From contig JAYKYS010000023.1 of NCBI GenBank assembly GCA_036924285.1, forward strand, positions 682,001-746,000: a stretch of DNA of 64,000 bases. Reading direction: 5' to 3'. This document shows, one piece after another, positions 62,806 to 64,000 of the stretch. Every line of letters starts with the position of its first letter. Position 1 is the first letter of the stretch. The notes below the pieces were generated by a model that saw only the letters and a list, made by a program, of their open reading frames with translations, was not told the origin of the DNA and did no database searches. This stretch comes from Asterella californica. Lineage: Eukaryota > Streptophyta > Marchantiopsida > Marchantiales > Aytoniaceae. Made by a program: the position numbers and the translations under genes.

Positions 62806-64000
62806 TCAGTTGCAAGGGGAGGTGACTAGTGCACCGATTACCTCTCGCAGATCTGAGCGGTCAAAACATCCAGTGAGTAGGTATATGCATGAAGGTTTTC
62901 TTGTTGCCCACCATGCATATATGACCAATGTTCTTCAGGAACAGGAACCGAGTTCGCTTGAGGAGGCGATGCACAAGACCCAATGGGTAAGTGCTATGGA
63001 AGCTGAACTTGCTGCGCTTCATCATCAACAGACTTGGGAGTTGGTAGACTTACCTCAGGGTAAGAAAGCGATTGGTTGCAGGTGGGTCTTCAAGGTCAAG
63101 CGCAACTCGGATGGTACCGTGTGTCGGTACAAGGCCAGATTGGTAGCTAAGGGCTACGCACAGCAACATGGAGTGGATTTTGAGGAGACCTTTGCTCCTG
63201 TTGCGAAGATGGTGACTATTCGAATAGCAGTTGCAGTTGCAACTCAGTAAGGTTGGAAGATGCACCAGATGGACTTCAAGAACGCTTTCCTCAACGGCGA
63301 TCTTGAGGAAGTCTACATGCAGCAACCTCCTGGTTATGAGGATCTTATGTTCCCTTCCCGTGTATGTAAGTTACGGAAGGCTCTCTATGGTCTGAAACAA
63401 GCACCAAGAGCATGGTATGCAAAGATCAATTCTTATTTGCAGTCTCTTGGTTTCCATCTTTGTAGTTCAGACTCTACCTTGTATTCATTGAGAATACGAG
63501 ACCGGATTGTTGTGATCACCATCTATGTTGATGACTTGATCATTACCGGTAACTTTGAGGAGCTTATTTCCCAAATCAAGGATCACTTGAAATCCGAGTT
63601 AGAGATGATGGACTTAGGAGAACTCAAGTACTTCCTTGCTGTGGAGTTCATTAGAGATGGGAAGGATGTTTGGCTTGTACAGCGACAGTATGCTCTCAGT
63701 ATGCTTGAGAGATTTGGTATGCTTGATTGCAAACCCATTGCTACACCATTAGAGCAAGGGGTAAAGCTAGGAGCAGAGGATGGTGAGTTGTTGGATGATC
63801 CACGCATGTACAGACAGATGGTTGGAAGTCTTATCTACCTGACCATCACCAGACCAGACTTGAGTTATGTTGTCGGTATGATTAGTCAATTCATGCAGTC
63901 ACCATGGAGACCACATTTTGAGGCTGTCAAGCGGATCCTCCGCTACGTGAAGTTCTCGATGCAGTACGGACTTCACTATCGATACGGTGGACTATTGTTG
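62711..64000 (+). pseudogene. Element L reverse transcriptase, one stop, truncated by the window
   Basis: The frame 62711-63250 gives [38 protein letters not shown] and [20 protein letters not shown], then ends at TAA (63248) after VAVATQ. The same frame continues to the window end: MHQMDFKNAFLNGDLEEVYM, LYGLKQAPRAWYAKI, ITIYVDDLIITGN (catalytic YVDD), LGELKYFLAVEF and YRQMVGSLIYLTITRPDLSY. The RT is otherwise complete to this point; RNase H would follow outside. A single stop and one frameshift suggest a fairly young copy. Confidence 0.87.

Larger units (their letters stand above)
60998..64000 (+). mobile_element. Element L: Ty1/copia retrotransposon lacking gag, runs off the window
   Basis: Short 5' LTR, a 7-base primer-binding-site remnant, then protease, integrase and RT in copia order. 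The 3' end is outside the window. One frameshift (about 62.7-62.8 kb) and one stop (63248) interrupt pol. Confidence 0.88.

Noticed and set aside
1..64000. tRNA and rRNA genes
   Set aside because: No cloverleaf with a B-box-like GGTTCGAATCC in the right context and no rRNA core sequence was noticed; an eye scan could miss a tRNA.

Overview
This window looks like repeat-rich nuclear DNA from a large streptophyte genome. My best guess is a charophyte alga such as Chara, or an early-diverging land plant. That rests on the retroelement families seen: a Ty3 lineage with an FLDDxPIKGC reverse transcriptase motif and a DHGS protease, Ty3 elements with a PHD finger or a chromodomain after integrase, and plant-type Ty1/copia. 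It is an inference from remembered family style, not from a search. I found no convincing ordinary host gene and no rRNA or tRNA gene. Nearly everything that can be read is LTR retrotransposon, mostly decayed and nested.

Left half (1-33.3 kb). Element B (+) has its 5' LTR cut by the window edge and split by element A (-, 1006-8108; 4-bp duplication GCGG). B ends with a 1.9 kb 3' LTR at 15397. Element E (+) follows, with RNase H, integrase and a C-terminal PHD finger. E is broken inside the PHD finger at 17516 and resumes in frame at 32530. The 15 kb between is element C (-, 17517-32529; duplication CCGT), which has the best-preserved gag, protease and pol here. C's left LTR is itself split by a GAAGAC/GTCTTC-rich unit N (17818-24928) that encodes an unfamiliar coiled-coil protein, and N is interrupted by a mosaic LTR (F, from 21159) that carries two small ORFs.

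Middle (33.3-51 kb). A heavily decayed B-like copy (33325-35098) runs into an LTR of family K and a diverged A-type LTR. A quiet, AT-richer stretch with no supported gene follows (about 36-42 kb). Then come two copia remnants, a decayed Ty3 element H (-), and several short tandem repeats, one with a 75-bp period that is open in frame.

Right end (51-64 kb). There is a minus-strand E-family fragment with its own PHD finger, then chromovirus I (+, 52621-60811) with element K (-) nested between its 5' LTR and its protease. Last is a copia element L (+) whose gag has been deleted from the primer-binding site straight into the protease, and whose pol runs off the window.

These genes do not form a pathway. 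They are successive layers of gag-protease-RT-RNase H-integrase machinery. The most unusual points are the LTR-borne ORFs, the motif-saturated element N, the PHD-finger interruption that can be resolved to the base, and LTRs that have exchanged or captured modules from one another.
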